64,000 bases of DNA from an uncultured Pelagibacteraceae bacterium (GCA_902623785.1 CACNVG010000001.1:10001-74000), one strand, 5' to 3'; positions 17,927 through 27,687 are shown, counted from the stretch's first letter. Made by a program: numbers and translations. Notes: generated by a model from the letters alone, not told the origin.

Positions 17927-19084
17927 ATGAAAGATAAAATTAGCATTTATTATTGGTCTCCATTTATAAATCATGTAGCAACAGTTAACGCTGTACTTAA
18001 TTCAGCATCATCGTTTAGTAGATATTCGAAAAAAAAATTTAATACATCATTGATAAATGTAGCCGGTGAATGGGATCAGTACAAAGATATTCTAAAAGAA
18101 AAAAACATCAATCTAATAAAGCTCACTAACTCAAAAATTATAAATAATTCTAATTTCACTGGATATTTTAAAAGCAGAGTAATTTATTTGTATATTTCGA
18201 TAATATCTTTCCTGCCACTAATGAATCTATTAAGAAAAAATCCACCTGCTTTTTTTGTTATTCATCTAATTACACCTTTACCGTTGATAGTAAACTTTCT
18301 TTTTAATTTAAAAACAAAATTTATATTAAGAATTTCTGGTTTACCGAGATTTAATATAATCAGAAAAATTTTTTGGAAAATTGCATTAAAAAAAATGCAT
18401 CATATTACTTGCCCAACAAACTCAACCAAGGTGTTCATGCAAAAATTAGGAATAATAGATGTTAACAAAATTTCAGTGTTGTATGATCCAATAATAAATT
18501 CAAAGGACATTATGCTGAAAAGAAAAGAAAAAATCGATAATTCAACTTTCGGCACTAACTATTATATTGCTATAGGTAGGCTTACAAAACAAAAGAATTT
18601 TGAATTTTTAATTCGTGTTTTTAAAGACTTTTCGAAACTTAACAATAATAAACTGATAATTTTAGGAGATGGAGAGGAAAAGAATAATTTATCATCATTT
18701 ATAAAGAAAAATAAGTTAGATAATAAAATTTTCCTCTTAGGTTTTAAAAAAAATGTTTTTAAATATCTTAAAAATAGCAAATGTTTTATTTTATCTTCTT
18801 TGTGGGAAGATCCAGGATTTGTGTTAATTGAATCGGCTTACATGAATATACCAATAATTTCTAGCGATTGCGAAAATGGACCAAAAGAGATACTCAATAA
18901 TGGTGAATATGGAATACTTTTTAAATCAAATGACAAAAAAAGCTTAATGCAATCATTAGTAAGGTTTGAAAAAATGAAAAAAGATGAAATCTTTTTAAAT
19001 AAAGTTAATAGTAAAAAAAATACTAAAAAGTTTTCACATTTAAGACATTACAATGCTTTTTCAAATCTTATTAATAAAATATAA
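17927..19084 (+). CDS. Family 4 glycosyltransferase
   Basis: GRLTKQKNFEFLIRVF...LIILGDGEEKNNL...ILSSLWEDPGFVLIESAYMNIPIISSDCENGPKEIL. Confidence 0.92.
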   Translation: MKDKISIYYWSPFINHVATVNAVLNSASSFSRYSKKKFNTSLINVAGEWDQYKDILKEKNINLIKLTNSKIINNSNFTGYFKSRVIYLYISIISFLPLMNLLRKNPPAFFVIHLITPLPLIVNFLFNLKTKFILRISGLPRFNIIRKIFWKIALKKMHHITCPTNSTKVFMQKLGIIDVNKISVLYDPIINSKDIMLKRKEKIDNSTFGTNYYIAIGRLTKQKNFEFLIRVFKDFSKLNNNKLIILGDGEEKNNLSSFIKKNKLDNKIFLLGFKKNVFKYLKNSKCFILSSLWEDPGFVLIESAYMNIPIISSDCENGPKEILNNGEYGILFKSNDKKSLMQSLVRFEKMKKDEIFLNKVNSKKNTKKFSHLRHYNAFSNLINKI

Positions 19085-19204
19085 AAATTTTTAGTCGTAA
19101 AACCAAATGTTATTTAATTAATATAATTACTGATACAAATATTTAATGGCTTTAAAGGGTAATATAATTAGTTTAATATGTCTTATAAATCTGTATAATA
19201 AAAC

Positions 19205-19819
19205 ATGATTGAAAATATTTTTTTTTTAATAATTTCCGGCTTAATTTTACGGTTTTCTCTAAGTTTTACTGGTCAAAATTGGGTGAAAACTTATCAACAA
19301 ACAATTGCTTTTTTAGTTTTGCCAGTCGTTACATTCGTAATTACAAAAACTATCACTGGTAATATTGCTTTGTCTTTGGGAATGATAGGGGCGTTATCAA
19401 TTGTACGATTTCGTAATCCAGTAAAAAGTGCTCTTGAATTAGTAATGTATTTTGTTCTTATAACTTTAGGTATAGCTGCTAGTGTTAATATTGAATTCGC
19501 CTACATCTTGCTAGCAACTTGTATTATAATTATAAGTGGCACAAGGTTTATTCAATTTTTTTTGAAAAAATTTTTCAAGCAACCTTTCTACAACGTTTCT
19601 TTCAATGAAGGTATGTCACTCAATACGATAGAAATCTATTCATCGAAGACAATAGAGGAAATTGAAAAAAATAAGAATATTAAAAATATTGTCGTTATGA
19701 AAAATACTAATGAAATAATTTACAGACTATCGTTTGAAAACTCTAAAGAACTAAATTTATTCAAAGATTCAATTATAAACAAAAATGGTGTAAACAAAAT
19801 TGATGTTTCATATGTTTAA
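19205..19819 (+). CDS. DUF4956-type membrane protein
   Basis: 204 aa with several TM helices and GNIALSLGMIGALSIVRFRNPVKSALELVMYF; followed by CotH-like and VTC genes. Confidence 0.8.
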   Translation: MIENIFFLIISGLILRFSLSFTGQNWVKTYQQTIAFLVLPVVTFVITKTITGNIALSLGMIGALSIVRFRNPVKSALELVMYFVLITLGIAASVNIEFAYILLATCIIIISGTRFIQFFLKKFFKQPFYNVSFNEGMSLNTIEIYSSKTIEEIEKNKNIKNIVVMKNTNEIIYRLSFENSKELNLFKDSIINKNGVNKIDVSYV

Positions 19820-22141
19820 TTGATGTTAAAAAAAAAAATATACTTCTTAATATTACTATTCATTGCATTAGCAATAAATCCTGCGAAATCCTCAGTAGAT
19901 AACTGTTATTCTAAAATATCAAATTTTGAAGCTCAAGATATTTTCAATTCAACCCCATCACAAATTACAATCGAAGTCAATAATTCAAGATCTTGGTATA
20001 CTAATATTTTAGAGGTTTTGGTTGAGAGAGAAAACAAAGTAAACCAGTATGCAAACAATAGCTCGGTTCCAAAAAAAAACAAAAAAAGATTTAGATCAAT
20101 TGTTAAAGCAAAATATAAAAATGGTTTGGAATGTAAATTTAATTCAAGAATCAGACTAAGCGGTGATTTAAAAGATCACATTCAAATAGTGGATGGAAAT
20201 TTTTTTACGTCTGTAGATGTAAAGCTGGATGATGGTAATATAAATGGAATCGTAGACTTTAAATTACTTATACCGGAAACTAGAAAAAATCCTAATTATG
20301 AAATACTTTTTACTCAGATGATGAGTGAACTGGACATATTGGCACCAAGGACTTTTCTTACTGACGTAAAAATTAACAATCTTAATAAAAGGATGTTATT
20401 TCAAGAAAAAATAAGAAAGGAAATGTTAGAATTCAATAACAGAGTAGAGGGACCATTATTAGAGGGAAGTGAAAGATACATGTTTAATTTCTTTAAAGAT
20501 AACAACCCCTTTTTTAATGCAGGATTAAGCAACCAGATTTCCAGAATTACAAACTCCAATTGGGCCAGTAAATCAAAAAATCATTTATACATATCAAATT
20601 TGGCTCTCACAAAGCTGAATAAGATTTATTTAAAATGGATTTATGAAATTAAATACGGCAATGTTAATCTTTCTCACTATAATTTAAATAATGATATCTT
20701 AAGCAATAGTGACGAAAAAGTCTCAGAAAAATTTGGCATATTCAACTCGTTGATGTTTGGTGCTGGTGCTAGACATGGCATGTCACCACATAATAGAAAG
20801 TTTTATTGGAATTCAATAAGAAAATATTTTGAGCCGATATATTATGATGGTGATATTGAAATTTATAAAGCTAAAGATCAAATCAAAATTTTTGAAGATG
20901 AATTAGTTGAGTATACAATAATGAGCATTAAAGACATTGAGACAACGTTATCAGAGATTCAAAAAATAGATAAAAATAGACTTTATAAAAAATTTAAAAG
21001 TGCAAAAGGCACTCTTAGTAAAAAAGACTACGAAAATTTTTATAAAGAATTAACCAATAATCTTCTATCAATTAAAAAAAAAATTATTAATAAGAAAATA
21101 CCATCAAACAATATTAAAAAAGAAATATTAAAAAATTATTATAATAACTTAGAAAAAACAAAAACTACTAATGATGACATAAAGGCTGTTTTTACTGACT
21201 TGAATGGCAAATATTTATCATGTGAAATTAAAAAAAATAATTGTGCAGAAATATTTTTTAACAAAGAAGAAGTCTTTAAATTGATTTCAGACGAACTAGA
21301 AAAAGATGGAACAACATATCAATATATTGGAATTTACGAGGCATTTGAAGGAAAAATAAAATCAACAAATTATAATAGTATAAAAATTCAAAACTCAAAT
21401 TTTTTTTTCGATGAAAATACAAGTATTGATTATAAAGAAGAAGATAATATTTTGAATATTTATCAAATAAATCCAGATGCAAGAGCCTATTTTATGGATG
21501 GAGACATTAAAAATCTAAACATCAAATTTGTAGGTTTAGAACCTATTAAAAACGATGATAACTTTAAAAATCCAATTATTAATGAGAATGGTTTAACTGG
21601 CTGTTTATCATTTATTAATATGAGTATAAATTTAATAAGTATACAAGCATCGAAAGGAAGCTGTGAGGATTCAATAAATTTGATAAATACAAATGGCAGC
21701 ATGAAATCCGTTCAAGTAAAAGATGCCTACAGTGACGGAATAGACTTTGATTTTTCTGACATCAATTTAATAAATCTTAAAATAAAATCATCTAACAATG
21801 ATTGTGCAGATTTTTCATATGGAAATTATAGTATAGAAAAAGTTGATTTAAATAATTGTGGAGATAAAGCAATTTCAGTTGGAGAAAAATCAAATTTAAA
21901 GATTAATGAAATAACAGTATTGAATTCTGATACTGGTGTAGCATCGAAAGATGGATCAATAGTAAATATTAAAAAAAATAATTTTAAAAACTTAAACACA
22001 TGTTTGTCTGCTTATAATAAAAAACAAGAATTTTTTGGAGGTTACATTAAAGTTGAAAACTTTTTGTGTCAAAACTTTACAAAGAAAATTGAAGTAGATA
22101 ACTTCTCTCAAATAGTCCAATCTACCTCAAGCTTGGAGTAA
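19820..22141 (+). CDS. Secreted CotH kinase-like protein with C-terminal beta-helix-like repeats
   Basis: Signal peptide-like N-terminus; SRIRLSGDLKDH...FKLLIPETRKNPNYEILFTQMMSELDILAPRT, HGMSPHNRKFYWNSIRKYFEPIYYDGDIEIYK; Asn/Gly/Ile repeats from ~residue 590. Start may be TTG 19820 or ATG 19823. Confidence 0.65.
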   Translation: MMLKKKIYFLILLFIALAINPAKSSVDNCYSKISNFEAQDIFNSTPSQITIEVNNSRSWYTNILEVLVERENKVNQYANNSSVPKKNKKRFRSIVKAKYKNGLECKFNSRIRLSGDLKDHIQIVDGNFFTSVDVKLDDGNINGIVDFKLLIPETRKNPNYEILFTQMMSELDILAPRTFLTDVKINNLNKRMLFQEKIRKEMLEFNNRVEGPLLEGSERYMFNFFKDNNPFFNAGLSNQISRITNSNWASKSKNHLYISNLALTKLNKIYLKWIYEIKYGNVNLSHYNLNNDILSNSDEKVSEKFGIFNSLMFGAGARHGMSPHNRKFYWNSIRKYFEPIYYDGDIEIYKAKDQIKIFEDELVEYTIMSIKDIETTLSEIQKIDKNRLYKKFKSAKGTLSKKDYENFYKELTNNLLSIKKKIINKKIPSNNIKKEILKNYYNNLEKTKTTNDDIKAVFTDLNGKYLSCEIKKNNCAEIFFNKEEVFKLISDELEKDGTTYQYIGIYEAFEGKIKSTNYNSIKIQNSNFFFDENTSIDYKEEDNILNIYQINPDARAYFMDGDIKNLNIKFVGLEPIKNDDNFKNPIINENGLTGCLSFINMSINLISIQASKGSCEDSINLINTNGSMKSVQVKDAYSDGIDFDFSDINLINLKIKSSNNDCADFSYGNYSIEKVDLNNCGDKAISVGEKSNLKINEITVLNSDTGVASKDGSIVNIKKNNFKNLNTCLSAYNKKQEFFGGYIKVENFLCQNFTKKIEVDNFSQIVQSTSSLE

Positions 22142-22146
22142 TTTTT

Positions 22147-22731
22147 ATGAGTTTTAGAATTGAAGAAAAAATATTAATTAATAAATATCAACTTTCAGAG
22201 TTTAAAGAGTATCTCGTTTCAAAGGGTGTTGAACAACTTTACAATACCAGAAAGATAAATAATTTATATTTTGATAACACCCAGTTTCAAATGTACAATG
22301 ACTCAATTGAAGGCTGTCTTCCAAGGAAAAAAATTAGACTTAGAAACTATACTGACCAAAAAAGTTTTTTGGAAATCAAAATATCAAGTACTGAAGGAAG
22401 GTTTAAAACAAGTAATGAAATTAGCGAGGAAAAAACTCATCATATGAAAAATGTTGGCTTTTTTGATAAGGATTATGGCCCATGTAAAGCAGTTCTTTAT
22501 GTAGAATATTTTAGAAGCTATTATAAATTTAATGACATCAGAATTACTATAGATAAAGATATAAATTATTTTTCAAAAGATAGAAAATTTCTAGGAATTG
22601 ACAGAAATCAAATTATTGAACTAAAAGCACCAATACAAAAAAATTTAAACGAATTACTAAGAGACTTTCCTATACCAAGGTCAAGATTCTCTAAATACAC
22701 AAACGGTCTTGAAAAGTTATTAGAGCATTAG
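22147..22731 (+). CDS. VTC (polyphosphate polymerase) domain protein
   Basis: FRIEEKILINKYQLSEF...NNLYFDNTQFQMYND...KKIRLRNYTDQKSFLEIKISSTEGRFK...SRFSKYTNGLEKLL. Confidence 0.85.
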   Translation: MSFRIEEKILINKYQLSEFKEYLVSKGVEQLYNTRKINNLYFDNTQFQMYNDSIEGCLPRKKIRLRNYTDQKSFLEIKISSTEGRFKTSNEISEEKTHHMKNVGFFDKDYGPCKAVLYVEYFRSYYKFNDIRITIDKDINYFSKDRKFLGIDRNQIIELKAPIQKNLNELLRDFPIPRSRFSKYTNGLEKLLEH

Positions 22732-22781
22732 GTCAGATTTAATCTATATAATATTTATTTTTATCTTATATTGATATAATC

Positions 22782-23483
22782 ATGTATCTTATGAAACCAT
22801 TTATTTTAAATAGAAATTTGGCTCAACTAGCATTGTTACAAAGAATAGAGCTAGCAGACTTGAAATTAAAAAAAATAAGAAAGTTATTTGGAAGATATCT
22901 ATTTTCGAAAATATTTTCTAAGTACCTAGTAAATGTAAAACAATTATCAGAAAATTATACAAATATAATGAATGACGAATTTAAAACTATTCAGAATTTT
23001 ATTAAAGATAAAAAAAATTTTTTAAGTATCGGGGCAGGAATTGGTGGCTTGGAACTTTTAATACTAAAAAGTCTTAATGATGCCAATATTTCATTTATAG
23101 AAAAAAATTATATATCAAATAAAATTAGGTACGGTTGGGATAATTTAAATAAAGAGGGATACAATGATTTAAATCAACTAGATCAATTTCTCCAAATCAA
23201 TGAAATTTCAAAAAAAAGGTATCAAATATTTGATTTCGATGAACAGAAATTTCCAATATGTGATTTCGATGTTCTTATATCTATATATTCTTTAGATTAT
23301 CATTATAGTTTTGACATATATTCTACCTATCTTAAAAAAGTAATGAGAAACAACTCTCTGCTAATATTTGATACTATAAGACCAGAATATTTTAAAAGAA
23401 TATTTAAAGGTGTAGAAATCATTAAAGAGGACACAAGGACTGTACATAAATCAAAAAGAATAGTTTGTAAAAATTTTTTATAA
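22782..23483 (+). CDS. Class I SAM-dependent methyltransferase-like protein
   Basis: NFLSIGAGIGGLELLILKSL. Confidence 0.65.
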   Translation: MYLMKPFILNRNLAQLALLQRIELADLKLKKIRKLFGRYLFSKIFSKYLVNVKQLSENYTNIMNDEFKTIQNFIKDKKNFLSIGAGIGGLELLILKSLNDANISFIEKNYISNKIRYGWDNLNKEGYNDLNQLDQFLQINEISKKRYQIFDFDEQKFPICDFDVLISIYSLDYHYSFDIYSTYLKKVMRNNSLLIFDTIRPEYFKRIFKGVEIIKEDTRTVHKSKRIVCKNFL

Positions 23484-23486
23484 ATT

Positions 23487-24758
23487 ATGACAAAAGATAT
23501 TAAAAAAAATTTATTCATTTTTTTTTTCTCAATGATTCCCTTTTCGATTATTTTAGGGCCTGCTATTTCACTGATAAATACTGTCTTAATTTGCTTGACT
23601 TACTGTATTTATAATTTTGATAAATATGACTTAAAAATATTTAAATCAGAAGTAATTTTAGGTCTCACTTTTTTTTATATTTATTTAATTTTTAACTCAC
23701 TAATTTCAGTCGATTTTAACTCAGGAATATATAGGAATTTTGGTTTTATTAGGTTTGTTATTTATTTTTTAGCGTTTAACTATCTCTTTTATCATTTCAA
23801 GGATTCTAAAAAAATATTTAAGTTTTGGTTTCTCATTTTGATAATATTTGTGATTGATGTTTATATAGAACGATTTACTGGAAGCAACATTTTAGGGTTT
23901 GGTAAAGTTGAAATTAACGGAGTGCCACAACCCGATGGAAAAAGAGTTGTTAGTTTTTTCAAAGATGAAGCAATTGCAGGAGCTTATATTTCTGGATTTA
24001 TATTTTTGATAAGTGGGTATATTTTAATGCTCTTTAAAAAAAAGAACTTATCCAAAATTTATGCATTTTTGATAATAACTCTATTAATAGTTGGTGTTGT
24101 ATTAACTGGAGAGAGGTCAAACTCAATAAAAGTTTTTTTAGGGTTTTTTATTTTTATTTATTTGATTGATTACGTAAATTTAAAAGTAAAACTACTAATA
24201 CTAACTGCGTTTATTTTTATTTTTTTATTATCAATTATTTCTTCAGATTATCTTAAAGTAAGATATTATGGCCAAGTTATAAAACCATTAGTTAATAAGG
24301 AGGAAAGAGCCTCTTTATTTAACCATTTTTATTTTAAACTTTATAAATCAGGATATAACGTATTTGAAAATCATCCATTATTCGGTGTAGGCAACAAGAA
24401 CTACCGAATAGAAACATGCAACTCAGAAAATAATGAAAAATATCCAAAATATGATTGCAATACACATCCTCATCAGATTTACTTTGAACTATTAGCTGAA
24501 CATGGAATAGTTGGTATGATTATCATACTATCTATAATATTTTATTTAACTTTTAGACTTTTAAAATTAATATCGTTATCAAAAAATTACATTCAATGTG
24601 GTGCATTTGTTTATATTATAATCAATTTTATGCCACTTTTACCTAGTGGAGCTTTTTTCAATGATTTTAATATTACTTTATTTATGGTTAATTTTTCATT
24701 GATGTATGCAATTAACAATGAAAGTAATATATTTTCAAAGAAAAAACTTTTAAAATAA
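23487..24758 (+). CDS. O-antigen ligase/Wzy-family membrane protein
   Basis: Multi-TM; ENHPLFGVGNKNYR...THPHQIYFELLAEHGIVGM (Wzy_C pattern). Confidence 0.88.
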   Translation: MTKDIKKNLFIFFFSMIPFSIILGPAISLINTVLICLTYCIYNFDKYDLKIFKSEVILGLTFFYIYLIFNSLISVDFNSGIYRNFGFIRFVIYFLAFNYLFYHFKDSKKIFKFWFLILIIFVIDVYIERFTGSNILGFGKVEINGVPQPDGKRVVSFFKDEAIAGAYISGFIFLISGYILMLFKKKNLSKIYAFLIITLLIVGVVLTGERSNSIKVFLGFFIFIYLIDYVNLKVKLLILTAFIFIFLLSIISSDYLKVRYYGQVIKPLVNKEERASLFNHFYFKLYKSGYNVFENHPLFGVGNKNYRIETCNSENNEKYPKYDCNTHPHQIYFELLAEHGIVGMIIILSIIFYLTFRLLKLISLSKNYIQCGAFVYIIINFMPLLPSGAFFNDFNITLFMVNFSLMYAINNESNIFSKKKLLK

Positions 24759-24784
24759 AAAAAATTGATTTATTTTTAAAATTG

Positions 24785-24859
24785 GGGCCGTTAGCTCAAT
24801 AGTAGAGTACTGCATTGACATTGCAGGGGTAGTTGGAGCGTAACCAACACGGCCCACCA
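24785..24859 (+). tRNA. tRNA-Val (anticodon GAC)
   Basis: Cloverleaf folded by hand: GGGCCGT/ACGGCCC acceptor, CTGCA-TTGACAT-TGCAG anticodon arm, GTTGG-AGCGTAA-CCAAC T arm, encoded CCA. Confidence 0.9.
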
Positions 24860-24879
24860 TCTAACTACCAAATTTTTTA

Positions 24880-25773
24880 TTAATATTTTGAAGCTAAAAT
24901 ACCTTTTTCATTTTTTAAAATGGGTATGGTACCTAAAATAGGAAATGCTAAACCAGTATCTTTTGAATAATAACAATCTTCTTTAAGCTCCAATGAATAA
25001 TCCGTACCTGGAACTGTGAAGCTGTCATATTCATCAGAGGAGATCGCACCAGAAGGTGGTTTAATCACAAAACATGCTGTTGGGTTCAGCTTATTTATCG
25101 AGTTAGTAATTTGAATAACTTCCTCCACTTTACCTCCTAGTTTGTCGACCACACTGGCAACATCTTTAATGTAACCAAGTCTGTCCATTCTCTGCTGTCC
25201 TTCTTTAGAGCAAAGCTCATAACAAGGTTCAAAAAGAACACACTTATCTCTCCCAACCCTAAAAAGTTCGGCAAGAACTTTTTCTAGTTGACTTCCGTTT
25301 GGTTCCAATCCGTGGCTAGAAGTCACTATATCAACTGATTTTGACAAAAGAGGGATTGCCAACATATCTGCCACAAAAGGTTTCATAGTAATAGTGTTGC
25401 CATGAATACTATTCCAAAACTTGCTACCTTTATGAAGCCTGGACCAACTAATCTCTAAATTATAAAGTTTTTTTGGTTTTACTGCTGATTTTTCGAGCAT
25501 CAATGATATTGTCCATAGTTCACCAGCTCCAACATTTAAAATTATGCTATCTTTGTTAATGTATCGCTCAAGGAGGCTTCCTACTTCATTCGTATAAAAT
25601 CTCTTTATGTCTTGATTTTGGTAAAAATCTTTAATGTAAGATCCTGCTTGCAGATCATAAGCTATCTCTATTGCTAAAGATCTATTATCAGGATTCTTTT
25701 TTTTTACCAAATCCATAATGTTTTGGTTGTTCTCATAGGCTTTTTTACAATCTAAATATAGCTTATAGTTCAT
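24880..25773 (-). CDS. Class I SAM-dependent methyltransferase with Trm112p-like C-terminal segment
   Basis: SIILNVGAGELWTISLML...SVDIVTSSHGLE...LAELFRVGRDKCVLFEPCYE...TGLAFPILGTIPILKNEKGILASKY. Confidence 0.75.
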   Translation of the reverse strand: MNYKLYLDCKKAYENNQNIMDLVKKKNPDNRSLAIEIAYDLQAGSYIKDFYQNQDIKRFYTNEVGSLLERYINKDSIILNVGAGELWTISLMLEKSAVKPKKLYNLEISWSRLHKGSKFWNSIHGNTITMKPFVADMLAIPLLSKSVDIVTSSHGLEPNGSQLEKVLAELFRVGRDKCVLFEPCYELCSKEGQQRMDRLGYIKDVASVVDKLGGKVEEVIQITNSINKLNPTACFVIKPPSGAISSDEYDSFTVPGTDYSLELKEDCYYSKDTGLAFPILGTIPILKNEKGILASKY

Positions 25774-25809
25774 TTTTTAATCAATCCTTCATTAATTTTT
25801 AATCTAACA

Positions 25810-25962
25810 TCATCTTCTTAAATAAAAAAGTGTTAATTTATTGAAACTTTTATCATTTGATTTTCCTTTACCCTGATATTCGATTTGATATTGAAGCTTC
25901 TGCATTGAGAAATCAAAAGTAGGTGCAGTTATTTTTTCTTGTTTGTTATATTGTCTTCTCAT
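25810..25962 (-). CDS. Small ORF (50 aa) upstream of the methyltransferase, unknown function
   Basis: Own translation: MRRQYNKQEKITAPTFDFSMQKLQYQIEYQGKGKSNDKSFNKLTLFYLRR*; same strand, 37 nt upstream of the 25773 start. Confidence 0.45.
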   Translation of the reverse strand: MRRQYNKQEKITAPTFDFSMQKLQYQIEYQGKGKSNDKSFNKLTLFYLRR

Positions 25963-26164
25963 TAATAGTTTCTTTTCTTGTTGGAACTGATTTTAAGAAA
26001 GAAAAATGTTATTAATAAATTCCTAACTACTCGGGAAGAGTGAAATTTCATGCCAACGAATATACCAATGAATTCCTAAAAGACAGGAACACAAAAGCAA
26101 CAAGCCACGAACAGCTGTTCTTGCCTATTAAATAAAATTGTTGTAAAACCTAATTTATTTAGTA

Positions 26165-26241
26165 GGGCCTGTAGCTCAGTTGGTTAGAGCAGTACACTCA
26201 TAATGTATTGGTCCCAGGTTCGAGTCCTGGCGGGCCCACCA
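26165..26241 (+). tRNA. tRNA with CAT anticodon (Met, or Ile2 if lysidine-modified)
   Basis: GGGCCTG/CGGGCCC acceptor, loop CTCATAA, canonical T arm CCAGG-TTCGAGT-CCTGG, encoded CCA. Confidence 0.95.
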
Positions 26242-26259
26242 TAATTTTTTAAATCTTTT

Positions 26260-26853
26260 TTAGTTATTTGCAAATACAGATAATGTGTCAAATAATGCCT
26301 GAACATTTCCACCATTATTTTCAATAATTGAATGGAACTCTTCTTTTTGTGTACGAGCTAAACTTAAGCCTTCTATTACTAAATCTCTGATTAATGGATT
26401 TTCTGGATTTTTGGTATATACTCTCCAATCAATTTTTACCTCAGGTCTATCTGAATTTCCTAAAAGTTTACTATAAACAATTGTATATTTTTCGTTTTTT
26501 ACTTCCTCATTTATCACTATTATTTTTGCATCTTTATAAGATACCAATCTTCCAGAGAAGCTCTTTAAAAAGTAATCTTTAAAGAGTTTTTTATATTCAG
26601 CTTTCTGATTTTCTGTTAGAGTTTTTCTGTATTTGCCTAGGGTATATAATCCTACTCCATTAATATCGACAGAGCTTTCTCCAATTTTTTTTAATTTTAC
26701 TATTTTTTCGTCATCTGTAATTTTACTCGATAGAATTTCTGATGTCTTTAAAGATAAATCAGATATAAATTCACTTGGATTACTCGCAGAAACATTTGTT
26801 GTTATTAGAATAAAAAAAATAGCAGAAAATAATGATCTTTTTAATAATTTCAT
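26260..26853 (-). CDS. mlaC: MlaC/Ttg2D-family phospholipid transport protein
   Basis: Signal peptide; LGKYRKTLTENQKAEYKKLFKDYFLKSF; next to MlaA. Confidence 0.88.
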   Translation of the reverse strand: MKLLKRSLFSAIFFILITTNVSASNPSEFISDLSLKTSEILSSKITDDEKIVKLKKIGESSVDINGVGLYTLGKYRKTLTENQKAEYKKLFKDYFLKSFSGRLVSYKDAKIIVINEEVKNEKYTIVYSKLLGNSDRPEVKIDWRVYTKNPENPLIRDLVIEGLSLARTQKEEFHSIIENNGGNVQALFDTLSVFANN

Positions 26854-26867
26854 TTATAACTAAATTA

Positions 26868-27626
26868 TTATTTTTCTATTGAGTCCCAATCGCTGTCGTC
26901 CATTGTCTCAATAATTTCTTTAGAATTTTTAATTTTCCTTTTTCTGTCCTGCAAATATATACTTCGAATTGTAGCATATAAATCTACTGAATTTCTCTCT
27001 ACACTTTCAAATGCTTCAAGATTTTTTGCTCTAAAATCAACTCCAGAAACTCCTTTGGAAAAATAATAGTCAGACTCATTAACATATTGAGTGTCATTTT
27101 TAACAGTAATGTTATACCAGGCATCTCCTCCGCTAAAAGATATCATTGATCCTACGGTATCTCTAATCGTTGATGGTCCTAAAACTGGTAGAACTATATA
27201 ACATCCTTCACCAACCCCCATCACACCTAGTGTTTGACCAAAGTCCTCTTTTTCTTTTCTTTCTAGACCAAATGAATTTGCAGGATCAAATATTCCGACA
27301 ATTCCTAGAGTAGAGTTTATCAAAAATCTTGTAGTGTTATGAAGTGCAGAACTAAAATCGCCCTGTAAAATATTGTTAGGAACAGTTATCAAGTTTGAGA
27401 GATTGTTAAGTGCGTTGCTTGTCCCAGTTCTAATAGGTGATGGCAATTTTCTATAACCTTTTGAAACTGGCTTAAATATTGCTTTGTCTAAACCCATATT
27501 AAATGCAAAAGTGGCTCTATTAATTTTTTCAAAACAATCTTTTGCTCCTTCATCGGCTGAGGTTTGAAATACAACTGATAATTGAAGCATGTTCAACACA
27601 GTAAAAATTATTAAAAATCTCTTCAT
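26868..27626 (-). CDS. mlaA: MlaA/VacJ-like outer-membrane lipid asymmetry protein
   Basis: DCFEKINRATFAFNMGLDKAIFKPVSKGYR...NNLSNLITVPNNILQGDF...EDFGQTLGVMGVGEGCYIVLPVLGPSTIRDTVG. Confidence 0.92.
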   Translation of the reverse strand: MKRFLIIFTVLNMLQLSVVFQTSADEGAKDCFEKINRATFAFNMGLDKAIFKPVSKGYRKLPSPIRTGTSNALNNLSNLITVPNNILQGDFSSALHNTTRFLINSTLGIVGIFDPANSFGLERKEKEDFGQTLGVMGVGEGCYIVLPVLGPSTIRDTVGSMISFSGGDAWYNITVKNDTQYVNESDYYFSKGVSGVDFRAKNLEAFESVERNSVDLYATIRSIYLQDRKRKIKNSKEIIETMDDSDWDSIEK

Positions 27627-27687
27627 ATAAGGATTTGTATAATGTATCTTTTACCAAAGTAAATCAGAAATTTGCTATAGATTTCCA

